Below the pieces are notes generated by a model. The model saw nothing but the letters and a program-made list of their open reading frames with translations. It searched no databases and had not been told where the DNA came from. Of a DNA stretch of 64,000 nt, positions 44,213-52,736 are shown piece after piece (the stretch's first letter is position 1; each line of letters starts with the position of its first letter). The translations under genes and the position numbers were made by a program. Source of the stretch: Micromonospora profundi (GTDB lineage Bacteria; Actinomycetota; Actinomycetes; Mycobacteriales; Micromonosporaceae); assembly GCF_011927785.1 (NCBI RefSeq), contig NZ_JAATJK010000001.1, positions 5,985,001 through 6,049,000 of the forward strand, given 5' to 3'.

Positions 44213-44251
44213 GGGCGGCGCAGCCGGAGGGCCGCCCCGCAGGCTGCCGAC

Positions 44252-45298
44252 ATGACCTCGACCGAACGCCCGCAGCTCGCCGTCCGCTCACCTGCCGACC
44301 TGCTCGCCGCCGTGCCGTACCTGCTCGGCTTCCATCCCGCCGACAGTGTGGTCGCTGTGGCGCTGCTCGGCCGGCAGATCATCTTCGCCGCCCGCGCCGA
44401 CCTGCCCGACCCGTCCACCGATCCGGTCGACCAGGCCCGGCACCTCGCCGGAGTGATCCACCGGCAGGGCGCGGAGGCCGCCACCGTCGTAGGTTACGGG
44501 CCGCCCGACCGGGTCACCCCGAGCGTGGACGCCGTCCGCATCGCCCTGACAGGAGCCGGCCTGGACGTGCTCGACGCGCTGCGGGTGACCGACGGTCGAT
44601 GGTGGTCCTACCTCTGCACCGAGGCCGACTGCTGCCCACCCGAGGGTCGGCCCTACGACCCGGCGGCCAATCCCGTCACCGCGTCGGCCGTCTTCGCCGG
44701 CCAGGTTGCGTTGCCTGACCGGGCGGCCCTCGTGGCGCAGGTCGCGCCAGTGCAGGGCTCCGCCCGGGACGCGCTGCGCGCCGCCACCGTCCGAGCCGAT
44801 CGGCGGCTGGCCGACCTGATCGAGCACGCCTCCGCCAGTGACCTGCTCGGCGGCCGGGCGGTGCGCTCCGCAGGCGCGGCTGCGATCCGGGAGGCGCAGC
44901 GCCGCCAGCGTTGCGACGAGTTGCTCGACGACGACGAGGTCGCCTGGCTGTGCCTGCTGCTGACTCACCTGCCGGTCCGCGACCACGCCTGGGAACGCAC
45001 CGACGGCCGTGACCGGGACATCGCCCTCTGGACCGACGTGCTGCGCCGGGCCGAGCCGGAGTTCACCGCCGCGCCCGGTGCGTTGCTGGCGTTCGCCGCC
45101 TGGCGAGCTGGGCAGGGTGCGCTGGCGGCGGTGGCGCTGGAGCGCACGCTCGGCCTGCACCCGGACTATTCGCTCGCCCTCCTCCTGGACGACCTGCTGC
45201 GGCGGGGCGTGCCTCCGTCCGAGCTGGACGGCTGGCCCTCGGTCGGAATGCCGGGCGTGGTCCGCCCCCGCAGGAGGCGCCGGCGTGGCCGCAGCTGA
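44252..45298 (+). CDS. DUF4192 family protein
   Basis: A 348-residue conserved actinobacterial protein of unknown function. The N-terminal half has the family hallmark LAVRSPADLLAAVPYLLGFHPADSVVAVALLG, then WWSYLCTEADCCPPEGRPYDP with four cysteines near residues 125-138. The C-terminal half is helical (VAWLCLLLTHLPVRDHAWERT, AWRAGQGALAAVALERTLGLHPDYSLALLLDDLL) and ends in a run of Arg. The ATG is at 44252, behind an inverted DnaA-box pair. The role is not known. Confidence 0.88.
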   Translation: MTSTERPQLAVRSPADLLAAVPYLLGFHPADSVVAVALLGRQIIFAARADLPDPSTDPVDQARHLAGVIHRQGAEAATVVGYGPPDRVTPSVDAVRIALTGAGLDVLDALRVTDGRWWSYLCTEADCCPPEGRPYDPAANPVTASAVFAGQVALPDRAALVAQVAPVQGSARDALRAATVRADRRLADLIEHASASDLLGGRAVRSAGAAAIREAQRRQRCDELLDDDEVAWLCLLLTHLPVRDHAWERTDGRDRDIALWTDVLRRAEPEFTAAPGALLAFAAWRAGQGALAAVALERTLGLHPDYSLALLLDDLLRRGVPPSELDGWPSVGMPGVVRPRRRRRRGRS

Positions 45299-45357
45299 CC
45301 GGCTCCGATGCGTGGCCACCAGGGGCGCGGTGTCTGCTGCGTCACCCCAGCCCGGCT

Positions 45358-45379
45358 GCCTACCTACCGATAGGTAGGC
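45358..45379. promoter_or_regulatory. TetR-type operator, perfect palindrome
   Basis: GCCTACCTA-CCGA-TAGGTAGGC, with 9-bp perfect arms, lies 8 bases before the ATG of the decayed ABC gene. The intact TetR regulator is encoded just downstream, so it is a likely autoregulatory operator. Confidence 0.8.
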
Positions 45380-45387
45380 TGGGTTCC

Positions 45388-45720
45388 ATGACCGCCACCT
45401 CTACGATCTCCGTCAGCGACCTGACGAAGTCCTACGGCACCCGGAACGCATTGGATCGCTGCACGAGGCCGACGTCCTCGCCACCGACGTCGTGGTGCTC
45501 CGCGACGGCGCGGTCACCGCACAGGGGCTCCCCGGAGTCGTTGAAACGGTGGGTCGGGGAACGCACCCTGACCCTCGGGCTGACTGACGAACCCACCACG
45601 CGGACGTTCCTGACCACCTCGCCTGCGTCGTTCCGCGCCGAGACCGACGAACCCCGGACGGTCGTCGCTGGAGTCGCCGCCTGCGTCCTGGCCGTCAACC
45701 ACGCTCGGAGGAACCGATGA
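45388..45720 (+). pseudogene. Remnant of a DrrA-like ABC transporter ATP-binding protein
   Basis: The first 23 codons read as a normal ABC ATPase start (ISVSDLTKSYGTRNALD). From 45459 the matching frame shifts and reads LHEADVLATDVVVLRDG, the C-terminal H-loop and D-loop region of the same family. The original frame resumes near ESLKRWVGERTLTLGL. Walker A, the signature motif and Walker B, roughly 150 codons, are deleted. The remaining 110-codon open frame cannot make an ATPase. It still carries the operator and overlaps the TetR start by 4 bases, so it may survive as a leader for the regulator. Confidence 0.8.
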
Positions 45721-46298
45721 CCGCCACAGCAGACACCCGGTCGCAGATCCTGGACGCCTTCGGCGAGCAGTTGGCAGCCGTGGGCTATCAGGGCGTGTCC
45801 CTGGTCGGAGTTGCGCGGACGGTGGGCATCCAGAAGCCGTCCATCTACCACCACTTTCCCGGTGGCAAGGAGGAGCTCTACGCGGCCGTCGCGCTGAGGT
45901 TCGTCGAGGATCTCCGTACCCGCCTCGCGGCGGCGCTGGCAACCGAAGGGACGCTTGAGGAGAAGCTGCGGGCGCTCGCAGTGGTGTCGGCGGAGCACTC
46001 CCCCCGGGCCATCTCCTTCGAGCAGCGTGTCTACGACGCGCTCGACCTCGTCTCCGAGGAGACACGCACCGACGTGTCACAGCGGTACGTCGACGGCGTT
46101 CTCAACCCGGTCGCCGAGCTCTTTCGCGGAGCAGTCGAGGCCGGAGACGTCGCAGGTGATCCCTGGTTCCTCATGAACGCGTTCCTCCACCTCGTACGCG
46201 CGACCGACCTCACGAAGGAACCCGACGGCAGCGCTCAGCTCGTCGCGCTCTTCCTCGACGGTGCTCGGGCACCGGGAGCTGTCCGTCGAAGGATGTAG
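45717..46298 (+). CDS. TetR-family transcriptional regulator
   Basis: A 193-residue repressor. The N-terminal HTH is SQILDAFGEQLAAVGYQGVSLVGVARTVGIQKPSIYHHFPGGKEELY (about 9-55). The C-terminal helical domain (about 60-190) has FEQRVYDALDLVSEE, FLMNAFLHLVRATDL. The ligand is unknown. The ATG is embedded in ATGA with the pseudogene stop, and AGGA lies upstream. The palindrome at 45358-45379 is its probable target. Since the transporter it once controlled is broken, its targets may now lie elsewhere. Confidence 0.9.
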   Translation: MTATADTRSQILDAFGEQLAAVGYQGVSLVGVARTVGIQKPSIYHHFPGGKEELYAAVALRFVEDLRTRLAAALATEGTLEEKLRALAVVSAEHSPRAISFEQRVYDALDLVSEETRTDVSQRYVDGVLNPVAELFRGAVEAGDVAGDPWFLMNAFLHLVRATDLTKEPDGSAQLVALFLDGARAPGAVRRRM

Positions 46299-46372
46299 CC
46301 GACGTTCGTTCCATGGGTCGAGTTGTCCGGCGGTGCGTCGCCGCAGAATGATCAGGTGCCTCTCCGAAGCGA

Positions 46373-47095
46373 ATGCCCCACGTGAGCGTCGCACTGCTGC
46401 TGACGCTCGCCGGTCTGGCCCTGGTCGACAGCACCAGCATCGGCACCCTCTTCATCCCCGTCTGGTTGCTGCTCGCGCCAGGAACGGTCAACGCCCGGCG
46501 GATTCTCGTCTACCTGGGCACGATCACCCTGTTCTACTTCGCGGTCGGGCTGTTGCTCGCAGTGGGCGGCAGCCGACTGGCCGACGTCCTCGGCGGGGCG
46601 TTCGACAACCGGCCGGTGCTCTGGGCACAGCTCGTCCTCGGGGTGGGGCTGTTCGCGCTCAGCTTCCGCTACGACGGCAAGCGACGCCCGCGCGGTGGCG
46701 GTGTGCTGCGGTGGCGGGACCGTGCGACGGCCGGTGACTCCTCGACGCGCTGGCTGGTGGGGTTGGCGCTGCTCGCCGCGCTGGCGGAGGTGGCGACGAT
46801 GCTGCCGTACCTCGGAGCGATAGGTCTGCTGACCACCTCCGGGGTCGGCACGGCGCAGATGGTGGGATTGCTCGCCGGATACTGCCTGGTCATGGTGCTG
46901 CCGGCGGTCCTGCTGCTCGCGGCAAGGCTGGCGTGGCCGAGGCTCGTCGAGCCGGTGCTGGTCCGGCTCAACGCGTGGATCGTGCGGCACTCCGGCGGCA
47001 TGCTCGGCTGGATCCTCGGCATCGCCGGTTTCCTGCTGGCCCGCGACGCCGTGATCCGGCTGGGGCTGCTCGACGAGCTGGTGATCAGACTGTGA
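46373..47095 (+). CDS. GAP family membrane protein
   Basis: A 240-residue integral membrane protein with about six helices and the opening [30 protein letters not shown], typical of the GAP/Sap family. Mycobacterial members help move glycolipids such as glycopeptidolipid or sulfolipid to the cell surface. The central loop is basic. Either the ATG 46373 or the GTG 46382 could be the start. Its stop runs 11 bases into the convergent fdhD gene. Confidence 0.85.
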   Translation: MPHVSVALLLTLAGLALVDSTSIGTLFIPVWLLLAPGTVNARRILVYLGTITLFYFAVGLLLAVGGSRLADVLGGAFDNRPVLWAQLVLGVGLFALSFRYDGKRRPRGGGVLRWRDRATAGDSSTRWLVGLALLAALAEVATMLPYLGAIGLLTTSGVGTAQMVGLLAGYCLVMVLPAVLLLAARLAWPRLVEPVLVRLNAWIVRHSGGMLGWILGIAGFLLARDAVIRLGLLDELVIRL

Positions 47096-47939
47096 CCCGC
47101 TCGGGGCGGGCGTAGACGTTCATCGTGTTTCCGCGCAGGAAACCGACAAGCGTCATCCCCGCCTCCTCGGCCAGCTCGGCGGCGAGGGTGCTCGGGGCGG
47201 AGACGGCGGCCAGCAGCGGCAGGCCCGCCATCCACGCCTTCTGGGTCAGTTCGAAGCTGGCCCGGCCGGAGACAAGCAGCAGGTGCCCGGCCAGCGGCAG
47301 TCGGCGTTCCCGCACCGCCCAGCCGATCACCTTGTCCACCGCGTTGTGCCTGCCCACGTCCTCCCGCAGCACCACCAGGTCACCTGCGGGGGTGAAGAGC
47401 CCGGCCGCGTGCAGCCCGCCGGTCCGGTCGAAGCCCCGCTGGGCAGCGCGCAGACGGTCGGGCAACTCGGCGAGGACGGCTGCCGCAACGGTGAGCTGGT
47501 CCGCCTCGACCGGGAACAGTGACCGGGTACGGACCGCGTCGATGCTGGCCTTGCCGCAGACCCCGCAGGAACTGGTCGTGTAGAAGTTCCGGGACGGGTC
47601 GGTGGTCGGTTCCGGCACGCCGGGGGCGAGCACCACGTCCACCACGTTGTACGTGTTCGGCGTCTCCGCGCCTGCGCAGAGCTGGGCCGTAAGCACGTCG
47701 TCGGTCGACCGGATCAGCCCTTCGGTCAACAGGAACCCGATGGCCAGGTCCAGGTCGTCGCCGGGCGTGCGCATCGTGACGGCGAGGGGTTTGCGCCGCC
47801 CGGGCCCGGCAGCGCCCACCCGGATCTCCAGCGGTTCCTCCACCGCCAGGTTGTCCGGCCGGCGCACGGAACGGCGGCCGTCGGCCGCCGCGCCCAGGTC
47901 GATCCGGAGTACGCCCCGTCGGTCAGTTGCCCGTCCCAT
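47085..47939 (-). CDS. fdhD: Formate dehydrogenase accessory sulfurtransferase FdhD
   Basis: A 284-residue sulfurtransferase that sulfurates the molybdenum cofactor for insertion into formate dehydrogenase. The persulfide motif [14 protein letters not shown] is present (about residues 125-138), along with [47 protein letters not shown] and [16 protein letters not shown]. The ATG at 47939 starts the family homology; upstream codons to 48026 do not. It is divergent from mobA, forming a cofactor-maturation locus. Confidence 0.96.
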   Translation of the reverse strand: MGRATDRRGVLRIDLGAAADGRRSVRRPDNLAVEEPLEIRVGAAGPGRRKPLAVTMRTPGDDLDLAIGFLLTEGLIRSTDDVLTAQLCAGAETPNTYNVVDVVLAPGVPEPTTDPSRNFYTTSSCGVCGKASIDAVRTRSLFPVEADQLTVAAAVLAELPDRLRAAQRGFDRTGGLHAAGLFTPAGDLVVLREDVGRHNAVDKVIGWAVRERRLPLAGHLLLVSGRASFELTQKAWMAGLPLLAAVSAPSTLAAELAEEAGMTLVGFLRGNTMNVYARPERVTV

Positions 47940-48082
47940 CCCGCCATCCTGCACCCCGCGCCGGTACGCCCGCACGAGTGCCGGGCATCGGGCACCCGCA
48001 GTGACCGGCCGCCAGGGCTCCGACACGACGCCCCCCGGGATCGGGCCACCCGGCAGGCACCGCCGTTCGGCGTCGATCCGGC

Positions 48083-48088
48083 TACCGT
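48083..48088 (+). promoter_or_regulatory. -10 element, probable leaderless start of mobA
   Basis: TACCGT ends 6 bases before the GTG at 48095. Confidence 0.5.
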
Positions 48089-48094
48089 GACCGG

Positions 48095-48790
48095 GTGGGG
48101 ACGTACGCCGCTGTGGTGCTCGCCGGTGGGGCTGCCCGCCGGATGGGCGGGGTGGACAAGACCGCGCTTCCGGTCGGTGGCCTGCCGATGCGCGACCGGG
48201 TGCTGGCGGCTGTCGCCGATGCCGTGCCGCTGGTGCTCGTCGGTCCGGCCGATGTGGTCCCTGCCGGAGTGCGGGTCACCCGGGAGGATCCGCCTGGCGG
48301 GGGGCCGGTCGCCGCGACGGCGGCGGGGCTGGCGTTGCTCGACCAGGACACGGCAGTGGTCGCGCTGCTCGCGGCAGACCTGCCGCTGCTCACGAGGGCC
48401 GCGCTCGGCGTGCTGCTGAACCACCTCGACGGCCCCGGAACCGCCCCGCCGGGCGACGGCACTCCGCCAGAGCGCACCGGCGCAGGCGGCGGCATTCCGC
48501 CGGAGCGCACCGGCGCAGTCGACGGCGAGCAGCGGCCGGACGGGGTGTGCTTCGTCGACGCGTCCGGCCGGCGGCAGTCGCTGTGCGGGGTGTGGCGGGT
48601 CGCCGCGTTGCGGGCCGCGCTGGCGCGGCTGACTGTCGAGCGGGACGGCGACCTGGCCGGTGCGTCCGTCCGGGCTCTGCTGGCCGGCCTTGTCGTGCGG
48701 GAGGTGCCATGGTCCGTCGACGGCCCGCCGCCCTGGTTCGACTGCGACACTGACGATGACGTCCGCCGGGCGAAGGAGTGGGTGCGATGA
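48095..48790 (+). CDS. mobA: MobA-like molybdenum cofactor guanylyltransferase
   Basis: A 231-residue nucleotidyltransferase that would add GMP or CMP to the molybdenum cofactor. The N-terminal [21 protein letters not shown] (about 9-29) is the nucleotide loop, [10 protein letters not shown] (about 92-101) holds the metal-binding Asp, and [12 protein letters not shown] closes the fold. Two 11-residue repeats, [11 protein letters not shown] and [11 protein letters not shown] (residues 120-141), sit in a loop and are absent from standard MobA. GTG at 48095; its stop overlaps the DUF6457 gene by ATGA. Confidence 0.93.
   Translation: MGTYAAVVLAGGAARRMGGVDKTALPVGGLPMRDRVLAAVADAVPLVLVGPADVVPAGVRVTREDPPGGGPVAATAAGLALLDQDTAVVALLAADLPLLTRAALGVLLNHLDGPGTAPPGDGTPPERTGAGGGIPPERTGAVDGEQRPDGVCFVDASGRRQSLCGVWRVAALRAALARLTVERDGDLAGASVRALLAGLVVREVPWSVDGPPPWFDCDTDDDVRRAKEWVR
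48452..48517. repeat. Two tandem 33-bp repeats inside mobA
   Basis: Units at 48452-48484 and 48485-48517 differ at only three or four positions, and both keep the reading frame. They encode an 11-residue PPERTG repeat. Confidence 0.85.
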
Positions 48791-49080
48791 CGGTGCTCGA
48801 CGACTGGGTCACGGCGGCGTGCGCCGAGGTGGATCTGGACCCTACCCAGGTGCCGGTTCCGGCGGTTCTGGATCTTGCCCGCGACGTCGCCCACCAGGTG
48901 CTTCGACCGGGCGCGCCCGTCACCGCGTACCTGCTGGGGTTGGCGGTTGGTCGGGGCGCCGACCCGGCGGACGCCGCGGCCCGGCTCAGTGCGCTCGCGG
49001 CCAACTGGCCGGTCGCGCTGGGCGGCGCCCCGGCCGACCCCATCGACCCCACCGCCCCGGCCGATCCCACAGTCTCCTGA
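48787..49080 (+). CDS. DUF6457 family protein
   Basis: A 97-residue protein often found next to mobA or moaA genes in actinobacteria. It starts [17 protein letters not shown] and contains VLDLARDVAHQVLRPGAPVTAYLLGLAVGRG, an all-helical pattern; the tail is Pro/Ala-rich. The ATG is fused to the mobA stop (ATGA), which implies co-translation and a role linked to molybdenum cofactor use, though none is demonstrated by the sequence. Confidence 0.85.
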   Translation: MTVLDDWVTAACAEVDLDPTQVPVPAVLDLARDVAHQVLRPGAPVTAYLLGLAVGRGADPADAAARLSALAANWPVALGGAPADPIDPTAPADPTVS

Positions 49081-49161
49081 CCGCCGTTGTCCGATGCCGG
49101 TCCGGGTGGATTCGGCCTCCGGAGGGCGTGGGTAGGGTGTTCGGAACGGACGGAGGCGATC

Positions 49162-50268
49162 ATGACGGCTGACCACCCCTCGGCGCCGGACGGTGAGCTG
49201 CCCAGCGGTACGACCGAGCACGGGGAGTCGATTCTGCTCGACGAACCCAGCACCACCGACCTGCGGGCCAAGGTGACCGAGGCGTGGCAGGAGTTTGCCC
49301 GGATGCTCGCCCTGCGGCTGCGGGAACTCCCCGTCGGCGCGCACCTGGAGTTGACTCTGGACCCCACGGCCTCCGGCACGGGTGACGCCGTCTACTCGAT
49401 CAGCGTCGATGTGGCTGGCGGTGGCGGGCTCTCGGCTCGGGCGGTCGGCAACGCGGCACTGCCGCAGGGCTACCGGTTGGACCGCGCCGCCGTGGCCGAC
49501 ATGGTGGCGCTGGGCTGGTCGCCACCCGGGGTGGTGCCCGGGTCCGGCGGCTCGTTCGGGCTGGACGGCACGACGGCGGAGGCGGCCCGGATCGCCCCGC
49601 TGCTGTCCCGGACGCTGCGCGACGTCTACGGCGCTCCGCACCCGGCCTTCCTCGTCTACCTGGTGCACGACGCCGAGGGCGAGCCGTTGACAGTGGGGCC
49701 GCTGGGCACCGCGCGCAGCGAGTTCGGCCCGGACGCGGACGTCGAGGGCGACCTGGAAGAGGCGTTGGCCGAGGCGGCCGCCGCGCAGGTGGAGCGGGAC
49801 GACGTGCTCGACCTGGCCGAGCGCGTACGCACAGTGGTGTCCACGATGCTGAAGTCCGAGCCCGACCGGTTGCAGATCGACTCGGACGGCGACATCAACA
49901 TCCGTGCCGGTTCGGCGATGGTCTTCGTGCGGGTGCGCGACAACCCGCCGCTGGTGGACGTCTTCTCCCCGGTGCTCACCGAGGTCGAGCCCACCGAGCG
50001 GCTCTACGTGAAGCTGTCCGAGCTGACCAACCGGATGCCGATCGGTCGTCTCTACTGCGCCGATGACACGGTCTGGGCGTCCATCCCGGTGTTCGGCCGC
50101 AACTTCCAGGCCACCCACCTGATGCTGGCGGTGCAGGTGATGACAGGTCTCGCCGACGAGTTGGACGACCGGTTGCACGGCGAGTTCGGCGGCAAGCGGT
50201 TCTTCAGCGAGGGCGACAAGCCGGTGCGACGCGAGGACTCCGAGCACCGCACCGGCATGTACCTCTGA
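49162..50268 (+). CDS. YbjN-domain (T3SS chaperone-like) protein
   Basis: A 368-residue cytosolic protein with an N-terminal domain of uncertain fold (about 20-165, including a DPTASGTGDAVYSISVDV segment) and a C-terminal YbjN domain (about 230-360) with VRTVVSTMLKSEPDRLQIDSDGD and RVRDNPPLVDVFSPVL. YbjN proteins resemble type III secretion chaperones and are common in actinobacteria with no secretion system. The ATG at 49162 has GGAGG upstream; an earlier ATG at 49087 lacks homology. Confidence 0.88.
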   Translation: MTADHPSAPDGELPSGTTEHGESILLDEPSTTDLRAKVTEAWQEFARMLALRLRELPVGAHLELTLDPTASGTGDAVYSISVDVAGGGGLSARAVGNAALPQGYRLDRAAVADMVALGWSPPGVVPGSGGSFGLDGTTAEAARIAPLLSRTLRDVYGAPHPAFLVYLVHDAEGEPLTVGPLGTARSEFGPDADVEGDLEEALAEAAAAQVERDDVLDLAERVRTVVSTMLKSEPDRLQIDSDGDINIRAGSAMVFVRVRDNPPLVDVFSPVLTEVEPTERLYVKLSELTNRMPIGRLYCADDTVWASIPVFGRNFQATHLMLAVQVMTGLADELDDRLHGEFGGKRFFSEGDKPVRREDSEHRTGMYL

Positions 50269-50273
50269 GCGGG

Positions 50274-51230
50274 TCAGGCCACGTCCAGCAGGGTCTTGCC
50301 GACTGTCGCGCGCGCCTCGATGGCGGCGTGCGCGTCAGCGGCGCGTTCCAGGGGAAAGCGCTGGCCGATGAGCGGCCGTAGCTGGCCGGCCGCCGCGCCC
50401 GCCAGCGCCTGATCGGTGTACGCCCGCATCCGTGCGGGCGGCGCGTCGTATCGGACCAGCATGATCTGCCAGGCTGCGGCGTCCTCCGCCGACACCGGCG
50501 ACCACTCGCCGCTGGCCAACCCGAAACTGGCCATCCGGCCACCCGGGTCCAGCAGCTCGAACGCCGTCCGGGCGGTCGGCCCGCCGACGCCGTCGAACAC
50601 CACGTCGACTCCACCCACGGAGTGCCGGACCTGGTCGGCCCAGCCGGGCAGGCGGTAGTCAACCGCCAGGTCGGCACCGAGGCCGGGCAACAGGTCGACC
50701 TTGCGTGCGCCACCGGCCACACCGATCACCTGTGCGCCGGCGCTGGCCGCGAGCTGCACGAGCAGGCTGCCAACACCGCCCGCCGCCGCCTCCACAAGCA
50801 CCCGGTCGCCGGGGCGGACGCCGGCAGCCTCGACCAGCAGGGTGGCGGTCCGTCCGTCGGCCAGCAGGGCAACCGCGTCGTCCAGCGCCAGCCCGGCCGG
50901 CACCTCGAAGGGCGCTGCCGCGTCCACCACCGCCCGTTCCGCGTACCCGCCGGAGCCGCCGGTGGCGCTGACGACCCGGCGCCCGGTCAGCGCCGGGTCG
51001 ACGTCCGGCCCGACTGCGGCGATCACCCCGCCGACGCCGTTGCCGGGGATGAGCGGTGGGGTGACCTGGAACGGCCCGGGTCGACCGGAGCGTAGCTGCG
51101 TCTCGATGAAGGTGATGTTCGCGTGCGCGACGTCGATCAGCACCTGACCGGGGCCGGGCGTCGGGTCGGGTGCCGGGCCGGGCACCAGCACGTCGGGGCC
51201 GCCGAACTCACGTAACCAGATTGCCCGCAT
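50274..51230 (-). CDS. NADPH:quinone reductase-type zinc-free dehydrogenase
   Basis: A 318-residue medium-chain dehydrogenase/reductase of the quinone oxidoreductase branch, using NADPH. Features are LREFGGPDVLVPGPAPDP at the start, NITFIETQLRSGRPGPF, the PGNGVGGVI turn, the nucleotide loop VLVEAAAGGVGSLLVQLA (about 140-158) and GGVDVVFDGVGGP. The catalytic zinc cysteines are absent, as expected for this branch. The ATG at 51230 has AGGGGATCT upstream. The electron acceptor is not known. Confidence 0.93.
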   Translation of the reverse strand: MRAIWLREFGGPDVLVPGPAPDPTPGPGQVLIDVAHANITFIETQLRSGRPGPFQVTPPLIPGNGVGGVIAAVGPDVDPALTGRRVVSATGGSGGYAERAVVDAAAPFEVPAGLALDDAVALLADGRTATLLVEAAGVRPGDRVLVEAAAGGVGSLLVQLAASAGAQVIGVAGGARKVDLLPGLGADLAVDYRLPGWADQVRHSVGGVDVVFDGVGGPTARTAFELLDPGGRMASFGLASGEWSPVSAEDAAAWQIMLVRYDAPPARMRAYTDQALAGAAAGQLRPLIGQRFPLERAADAHAAIEARATVGKTLLDVA

Positions 51231-51309
51231 GAGATCCCCTCGATCGTTCCGCGCGTCGCCGCCCACTCGAAGGGGCAGTCCAGCACTTCAACGCGGGTTG
51301 AGGTCAATG

Positions 51310-51768
51310 TCAGCGGGTGGACGGGCCAACGCCGGGGGACTCGGCGAGTCGGGACAGCACGATGGTGCTGCGGGTGGACGTCACGAACGACTCGGCGCGG
51401 AGCCGTTCCAGAGCCGCCTCCAGGTGGGCGATGTCGGCGGCGCGCAGGTGCACGAGCGCGTCCGCCTCGCCGGAGACGGTGTAGGCGCCGACCACCTCCG
51501 GGTGTCGGCGTGCGGCGACGCCGATCTGCGCGGGGGTGGTCCGGCCGGCGCAGAACAGCTCGACGAAAGCCTCGGTGGTCCAGCCGACGGCAGCCGGGTC
51601 CACGACGGCGGTGAACCCTCTGATCACGCCGGTCGCGCGCAGCCGGTCCACCCGACGCTTGACCGCTGGGGCGGAGAGTGACACCCGGGTGCCGATGTCG
51701 GCGTACGACGCACGAGCGTCGGCAACGAGCAACGCAATGATCCGCTGGTCTACGGCGTCTATCTGCAA
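51310..51768 (-). CDS. Lrp/AsnC-family transcriptional regulator
   Basis: A 152-residue regulator. The N-terminal helix-turn-helix is DQRIIALLVADARASYADIGTRVSLSAPAVKRRVDRLRATGVI (about 5-48), and the C-terminal ligand-binding RAM domain fills about 60-140. The TTG at 51768 was chosen because GAGGCGG lies 8 bases before it; another TTG at 51789 overlaps the divergent promoter region. It faces ddaH, so it probably controls methylarginine or amino-acid use in answer to an amino acid. Confidence 0.93.
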   Translation of the reverse strand: MQIDAVDQRIIALLVADARASYADIGTRVSLSAPAVKRRVDRLRATGVIRGFTAVVDPAAVGWTTEAFVELFCAGRTTPAQIGVAARRHPEVVGAYTVSGEADALVHLRAADIAHLEAALERLRAESFVTSTRSTIVLSRLAESPGVGPSTR

Positions 51769-51802
51769 CGTTCCGCCTCTGGGAAGCAATGGTTGTGGCT
51801 GT

Positions 51803-51822
51803 TACCAAAGTTCTACGGTACC
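51803..51822. promoter_or_regulatory. Inverted repeat in the Lrp-ddaH divergent promoter
   Basis: TACC-N10-GGTA (51803-51820), extendable to GTTACC and GGTACC on either side, lies between the two divergent starts. AsnC/Lrp sites often have this form. A TACTCT box (51823-51828) follows on the ddaH side. Confidence 0.5.
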
Positions 51823-51836
51823 TACTCTTGGTGACC

Positions 51837-52661
51837 GTGGACCAGCAGCGATTCCCGCGAAAGCGGACATATCTCATGTGCTCGCCGGAGCATTTCGCGG
51901 TCGAGTACGCGATCAATCCGTGGATGGACGTGACCGCCCCTGTCGACCGGGACCTGGCCGTCAAGCAGTGGGACCGGCTGCGCGAGACGCTCATCGGCCT
52001 CGGTCACGAGGTGCACGTGCTGACGGCCGAACCGGGCCTGCCCGACATGGTGTACGCCGCCAACGGCGCCTTCATGGTGGACGGCAGCGTCTACGGCGCG
52101 CGGTTCAAGCACGAGCAGCGGGCCGCCGAGGCCGCCGCCCACCACGCCTTCTACGAGTCGCAGGGCTGCCGGTTCATCGCGCCGAGCGAGACCAACGAGG
52201 GCGAGGGTGACTTCGCGTACGTGCCGGAGGCGCATGGCGGGCTCATCCTGGCCGGGCACGGCTTCCGGACCGAGATCGCGGCGCACGCGGAGGCGCAGGA
52301 GGCGCTGGGCCGCCCTGTGGTGTCGCTGCGGTTGATCGACCCTCGCTTTTATCACCTGGACGTGGCGCTCGCCGCCATCGACGACTCGAACGTCGTGTAC
52401 TTCCCCGGCGCGTTCTCGGCGGCCAGCCAGCGGGTCCTCACCCAGCTCTTCCCGGACGCGGTGGTCGCTGACGGCGAGGATGCGCTGGCCTTCGGGCTGA
52501 ACCTGGTGAGCGACGGCGCGAATGTCGTCCTCAACAGCGAAGCCACCCGGCTGGCCGGCAAGCTCAAGGCCGCCGGCTACACACCGGTCCCGGTCGAGTT
52601 GGCCGAGTTGAAGAAGGGCGGCGGCAGCGTGAAGTGCTGCATCGCCGAACTGCGGCACTGA
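51837..52661 (+). CDS. ddaH: Dimethylarginine dimethylaminohydrolase
   Basis: A 274-residue pentein-fold hydrolase that turns N-methylated arginines into citrulline and a methylamine. It has RTYLMCSPEHFAVEYAINPWMD, GEGDFAYVP, YHLDVALAAID with the catalytic His, and a C-terminal SVKCCIAEL with the nucleophilic Cys. GTG at 51837 is 8 bases after a TACTCT box; GTG 51831 is also possible. Divergent from the Lrp-type regulator that probably controls it. An ornithine-aminotransferase gene, a frequent partner, is absent. Confidence 0.93.
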   Translation: MDQQRFPRKRTYLMCSPEHFAVEYAINPWMDVTAPVDRDLAVKQWDRLRETLIGLGHEVHVLTAEPGLPDMVYAANGAFMVDGSVYGARFKHEQRAAEAAAHHAFYESQGCRFIAPSETNEGEGDFAYVPEAHGGLILAGHGFRTEIAAHAEAQEALGRPVVSLRLIDPRFYHLDVALAAIDDSNVVYFPGAFSAASQRVLTQLFPDAVVADGEDALAFGLNLVSDGANVVLNSEATRLAGKLKAAGYTPVPVELAELKKGGGSVKCCIAELRH

Positions 52662-52681
52662 CCGTTCACCGCCGCGTACGG

Positions 52682-52717
52682 CAGGGGCCGGCCTCCCGTG
52701 CGGGAGGCCGGCCCCTG
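52682..52717. terminator. Bidirectional terminator between ddaH and ABC binding protein gene
   Basis: Perfect 17-bp arms (52682-52698 and 52701-52717) with a 2-base gap lie between two convergent genes. Confidence 0.85.
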
Positions 52718-52736
52718 ATCGTGCTCCGACGGGCGT

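Noticed and set aside
46373..46381. Three extra N-terminal codons on the GAP-family protein
   Set aside because: Could not decide between ATG 46373 and GTG 46382 from sequence; kept the longer form without claiming it.
48082..50247. 721-codon minus-strand frame opposite mobA, DUF6457 and YbjN genes
   Set aside because: Shadow of three genes with good starts and family matches.
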